Positions 45,601-64,000 of a DNA stretch of 64,000 bases are shown in pieces. The position numbers and the translations under genes are program-made. Location: assembly GCF_002285795.1 (NCBI RefSeq), contig NZ_CP022961.1, positions 4,096,001 through 4,160,000 of the forward strand, read 5' to 3'. Source of the stretch: Plantactinospora sp. KBS50 (GTDB lineage: Bacteria > Actinomycetota > Actinomycetes > Mycobacteriales > Micromonosporaceae). Below the pieces are notes generated by a model. It did no database searches and was not told where the DNA came from. It saw only the letters and a program-made list of their open reading frames with translations. The stretch's first letter is position 1. Every line of letters starts with the position of its first letter.

Positions 45601-48600
45601 GTGGACGAACTCACCCTGCACGCGCCGCTGCGGCTGCCGGTCCCGGGCGGCGTACGCATCCAGGTGCACCTGGCGCCCGCGGACGGCGACGGACGCCGGG
45701 CGCTGACCATCCGGGCGCGGGTGGCGGACGGGCCGTGGGTGCGGCACGCCGACGGCCTGCTGCTGACCGAGGCCGGCGACGGCACGTCCGCCGTGCCCGC
45801 GGACGGCGGCGCCGCGACCGCGGTCCCCTGGCCGCCCGCCGGGGCCACCCCGGTCGGCCTGGACGACCTCTATCCGGCGCTGGCGGCCCGCGGCTACCAC
45901 TACGGTCCGGCCTTCCGCGGGCTGACCGCCCTGTGGCGGCGCGGCGACGACGTCCTCGCCGAGGTACGCCTGCCGGAGGCGGAGCGGGCCGCCGCCGGCC
46001 GGTTCCCGGTGCACCCGGCGCTGTTCGACGCGGCGCTGCACGCCATCCTGGCCACCGCCGAGCGGGCCGCCACGGCCACCGCCGATCCCGGCGCCACCAC
46101 CGGCGCCACCACCGACGCCGACGCCGGTCCGGACGGTGCCGGGGAGCTGCTGCTGCCGTTCGCCGTGACCGGGTTGCGCTGGCACGCCGGCGGCGCGACC
46201 GCCCTGCGGGTCGAGCTGCGCCCGGCCGGCACCCACGCGTACGCGCTGAGCGCCGCCGACCACACCGGCCAGCCGGTCTTCGACGTCGAGTCGCTCGCGC
46301 TGCGGCCGGTCCCCCGGCACCGGCTCGCCGAGACGCCGCGGGACCGGGACGGCCTCTACCGGCTCGGCTGGGTGCCGGCCGGACCGGCCGCAGCCGGCGC
46401 CCCCGACGCGCCGTGGGCCGTCCTCGGCGACGACGCCGAACTGTTCGGCGCGCTCGCCGACAGCGGCGTGGCCGTCCGCGACTACCGGGACCTGGGAACG
46501 CTTGCCGCGGCGGTCCGCACCGGTGGCCCGATGTCCACCGTGGTGCTCTCGGCCACCCCGCCCAGCGTCCCGGGCGAGGACCCGGTCGCGGGCGCCCACC
46601 GGCACACCGTCGAAACCCTCACCCTGTTGCGGGGCTGGCTGGACAACCACGCCTTCGGCGGGTCGCGGCTGGTCGTCCTCACCCGCAACGCGGTCTCCGT
46701 TGCGGGCGCCGACACCGCCCCGGACCTGGGGACCGCGCCGATCTGGGGGCTGATCCGCGCCGCCCAGATCGAGCATCCCGGCCGGTTCACGCTGCTGGAC
46801 GTGGACGGGCGGCCGGAGTCGTACCGGAGCCTGGTCCCGGCCGTGACCAGCGGCGAACCGCAGGCGGCGGTCCGCGAGGGAGCGGTGCTGGTGCCCCGGC
46901 TGGCCCCGGTGACGCCGCAGACCACGCTCGCGGCCCCCGCCAGCGACCGCGGCTGGCGGGTGGACGTGCGCGAGCGCGGCTCGCTGGAGAGCCTGGCCCT
47001 GCTGCCCAACCCGGACGCGGACCGGCCGCTCGGCCCCGGCGAGGTGCGGATCGCGGTCCGGGCGGCCGGCCTGAACTTCCGGGACGTGGCGCTGGCCCTG
47101 GGCATGATCCCCGAGCACACGGTGCTCGGCCTGGAGGGTGCCGGCGTGGTGGTCGAGACCGGGCCGGGCGTCACCCGGTTCGCGGCCGGCGACCGGGTAC
47201 TGGGGCTGCTGACCGGCGCGTTCGCACCGGTCGCGGTCACCGACGAGCACACCCTCGCCCCGATGCCGGCCGGTTGGACGTACGCGCAGGCGGCCACGGT
47301 GCCGGTGGTGTTCCTGACCGCCTGGTACGGCCTCGTCGAGCTGGCCGGCCTGCGCCGCGACGAGCGGGTGCTGGTGCACGCGGCGGCCGGCGGCGTCGGC
47401 ATGGCCGCGGTGCAACTGGCCCGGCACCTCGGCGCCGAGGTGTACGGCACCGCCAGCCCCGGCAAGTGGCAGGCGCTGCACGAGCAGGGGCTTCCGGAGT
47501 CCCGGATCGCCTCCTCGCGCAGCCTCGACTTCGCCGACCGGATCCTGGCGGCCACCGGTGACGCCGGGGTCGACGTGGTCCTCGACTGTCTGGCCCGCGA
47601 GTTCGTCGACGCCTCGCTGCGCCTGCTGCCGCGCGGCGGCCGGTTCATCGAGCTGGGCAAGACCGACATCCGCGATCCGGAGGCGGTCGCCGCCGCGCAT
47701 CCCGGCGTCGCCTACCAGGCGTTCGACCTGCTGGCGCTGCCCCCGGAGCGGATCGGGGCGATGCTGGACCGGTTGATGCCGCTGTTCGCGGACGGCACCC
47801 TGCGACCGCTGCCGGCGACCGGCTGGGATGTCCGGCAGGCGCCGGAGGCGTTCCGCTTCCTGGCCCAGGCCCGGCACGTCGGCAAACTGGTGCTGACCGT
47901 GCCCCGGCCGCTGGACCCGGAGGGCACCGTACTGGTCACCGGCGGGACCGGTGGGGTGGGCGCGCTGGTGGCCCGGCACCTGGTGACCCGGCACGGGATC
48001 CGGCGGCTGCTGCTGGCCAGCCGCCGCGGCGGCGCCGCGGACGGCGCCGACGACCTGGTCGCCGAGCTGACCGGCCTGGGCGCGCAGGTGTCGGTGATCG
48101 CCGCCGACCTCGCCGAACCCGCCGCGGTCCGGGCGCTGCTGGCCGCCGTGCCGGCGGCGCACCCGCTGACCGCCGTGATCCACGCCGCCGGCGTGGCCGC
48201 GGACGGGACCGTCGAGCGGCTGACGGCCGACGCCGTCACGGCCACGCTGCGCCCCAAGGCGGACGCGGCGTGGCTGCTGCACGAGCTGACCCGCGACGCC
48301 GAGCTGGCCGAGTTCGTGCTCTTCTCCTCGGCGGTCGGCACGTTCGGCAATGCCGGGCAGGCCAACTACGCCGCCGCGAACGCGTTCCTGGACGCGCTCG
48401 CGGCCCACCGGCAGGCGGCCGGACTGCCGGCCACGGCGCTGGCCTGGGGGTCTGGGCCGGCCTGGGCATGGCCGGCCGGCTGGACGAGGCCGACCTGCTG
48501 CGGTTGGCCCGCACCGGCATCACCGCCCTCACCGCGCAGGAAGGGCTGGCGCTCTTCGACGCGGCCCGGGAGACGAGCCTGCCGACGGTGGTGCCGACCC

Positions 48601-49241
48601 GGCTGGATCTCGCCGCGCTGCGGCTGCACCCGGACGCGGTGCCGCCGATCCTGCGCGGCATCGTCCGGCCGGCGGCCCGCCGCGCGGCCGGACCCACCGC
48701 GGCCGACGACTCGCCGACGGCCGCCTGGGCACGCCGGCTGGCAGGGCTTCCCCTCACCCAACGGCACGGCCTCCTGCTCGACCTGGTCCGCACCGAGGCC
48801 GCCACGATCCTCGGGCACGCCGGCGCGGGCGCGGTCGACGGCGACCGGTCGTTCAAGGAGGCCGGGTTCGACTCGCTCTCCGCCGTCGAGCTGCGCAACC
48901 GGCTCGGCACCGCCGTCGGGCTGCGGCTGCCCACGACGCTCACCTTCGACCGGCCCACCCCGGCCGCCGTCGCCGAACTGCTGCTGGCCGAGCTGGCCGG
49001 GGAGGACGCGCCGCCGCCGGCACTGGCCGAGCTGGACCGGCTGGAGGCCGCCGTCCGGCAGTCGCCGCCGGACCAGCGGCTGCGCGAGGCCCTCGTCGCC
49101 CGCGTCGAGGACCTGTTGTACGCGCTGCGCCGGACCGGGGACCCGGAGCAGGACCTGACCGCGGCCGTGCACGAACGGATCGACTCGGCCACCGACGACG
49201 AGATCTTCGACTTCATCGACAACGAGCTCGACGCGATCTGA
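39689..49241 (+). CDS. Type I modular PKS 1: KSQ loading module + module 1 (two frameshifts as assembled)
   Basis: Domain order: KSQ-AT-ACP (loading), KS-AT-DH-ER-KR-ACP (module 1), then a C-terminal docking region ending [20 protein letters not shown] with GGGAGGGG ahead. As assembled the frame shifts in the CCCCC run at 44952-44956 (AT, directly after HAFHS) and in the GGGGG run at 48446-48450 (KR, after LAWG). One extra base at each place gives exactly 3,184 codons plus stop. Every visible motif continues across both points, so sequencing undercalls are likelier than decay. The enzyme starts the chain, probably from decarboxylated methylmalonyl, and adds one fully reduced malonyl unit before passing it to PKS 2. 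Confidence 0.9.
39719..42740 (+). other. PKS loading module KSQ-AT(methylmalonyl)-ACP
   Basis: The KS has glutamine (Q173) in place of the active cysteine (TVDAAQASS where extender KSs read TVDTACSSS) but keeps HGTGT and NVGH histidines: a KSQ decarboxylase. AT serine S631 lies in GHSQG and the specificity box at 731-734 is YASH, the methylmalonyl form, predicting a propionyl starter. ACP serine S969 is in [10 protein letters not shown]. The AT differs clearly in DNA and codon use from the four extender ATs. Confidence 0.88.
42770..49010 (+). other. PKS module 1: KS-AT(malonyl)-DH-ER-KR-ACP
   Basis: KS C1199 (TACSSS). AT S1653 in GHSIG with HAFH box, malonyl type. DH about 45400-46330 has H1943 but reads [10 protein letters not shown], with Asp where HxxxGxxxxP needs Gly; the second catalytic block [10 protein letters not shown] is intact. 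ER about 46950-47900 has [12 protein letters not shown] and [19 protein letters not shown] about 47930-48470 keeps the Ser-Tyr-Asn set ([21 protein letters not shown]) with AADG for the LDD loop. ACP serine in [10 protein letters not shown]. Predicted: full reduction. Confidence 0.85.
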
Positions 49242-49274
49242 TCCGCCGCCCCGCTGAAGGACATGAGGTTGTTC

Positions 49275-64000
<14,726 letters not shown>

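Overview
The window is uniformly high-GC DNA with actinobacterial traits: GTG and TTG starts with GGAGG-type ribosome sites, long runs of genes overlapping by 1-8 nt, a SARP-NB-ARC-TPR regulator, a LAL-type LuxR regulator and giant modular type I polyketide synthase (PKS) genes. A filamentous actinomycete is certain enough; a Micromonosporaceae-like source is only a guess. I saw no rRNA, tRNA, insertion sequence, CRISPR array or origin.

Region 1 (1-15.8 kb, all minus strand) is a catabolic island of two operons. The first (start 9426) runs acyl-CoA carboxyltransferase, aldehyde dehydrogenase, two MaoC/hotdog proteins, Zn alcohol dehydrogenase, a third MaoC protein, TetR regulator, CaiC-like acyl-CoA ligase, CaiB-type CoA-transferase, luciferase-like oxidoreductase (cut by the window edge). 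The second (start 15405) is a Liv-type ABC importer (binding protein, LivF, LivG, LivH, LivM) plus a CitE-like lyase. Together they look like uptake, oxidation, CoA activation and beta-oxidation-like breakdown of one small carboxylic or alcohol substrate. Both operons start from promoters of identical layout that overlap a shared 22-bp imperfect palindrome, a probable operator of the operon-encoded TetR.

Region 2 (15.8-24.5 kb) is a patchwork: SARP regulator, secreted phospholipase A2, two winged-helix regulators, an MFS exporter and a fluoroacetate-dehalogenase-like hydrolase.

Region 3 (24.9-34.5 kb, plus strand) is an apparently single operon of eight genes: HxE-type Fe(II)/2-oxoglutarate oxygenase, aspartate 1-decarboxylase (PanD), a fold-type-II-PLP-like protein (probably DUF6002), FemAB-like acyl/aminoacyl transferase, circularly permuted ATP-grasp ligase, Rossmann dehydrogenase, glutamine-dependent asparagine-synthetase-like amidotransferase and class III aminotransferase. 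I do not recognise this set as a known pathway; it is the best candidate for an undescribed small-molecule system, probably built on beta-alanine or aspartate.

Region 4 (34.6-64 kb) holds a GNAT protein, a DUF5988-like small protein, a LAL regulator with a TTA codon at position 15, and two modular PKS proteins. PKS 1 has a KSQ loading module with a methylmalonyl-type AT, then a KS-AT-DH-ER-KR-ACP module. PKS 2 has KS-AT-DH-KR-ACP twice and a third such module cut by the window end. All extender ATs look malonyl-specific, predicting a propionyl-started chain with one saturated unit followed by conjugated double bonds.

Six places, one of them tentative, need exactly one extra base in a G or C run to restore reading frame (3.80, 2.68, 44.95, 48.45, 61.83 and 63.47 kb). 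This pattern points to undercalled homopolymers in the assembly more than to real gene decay.
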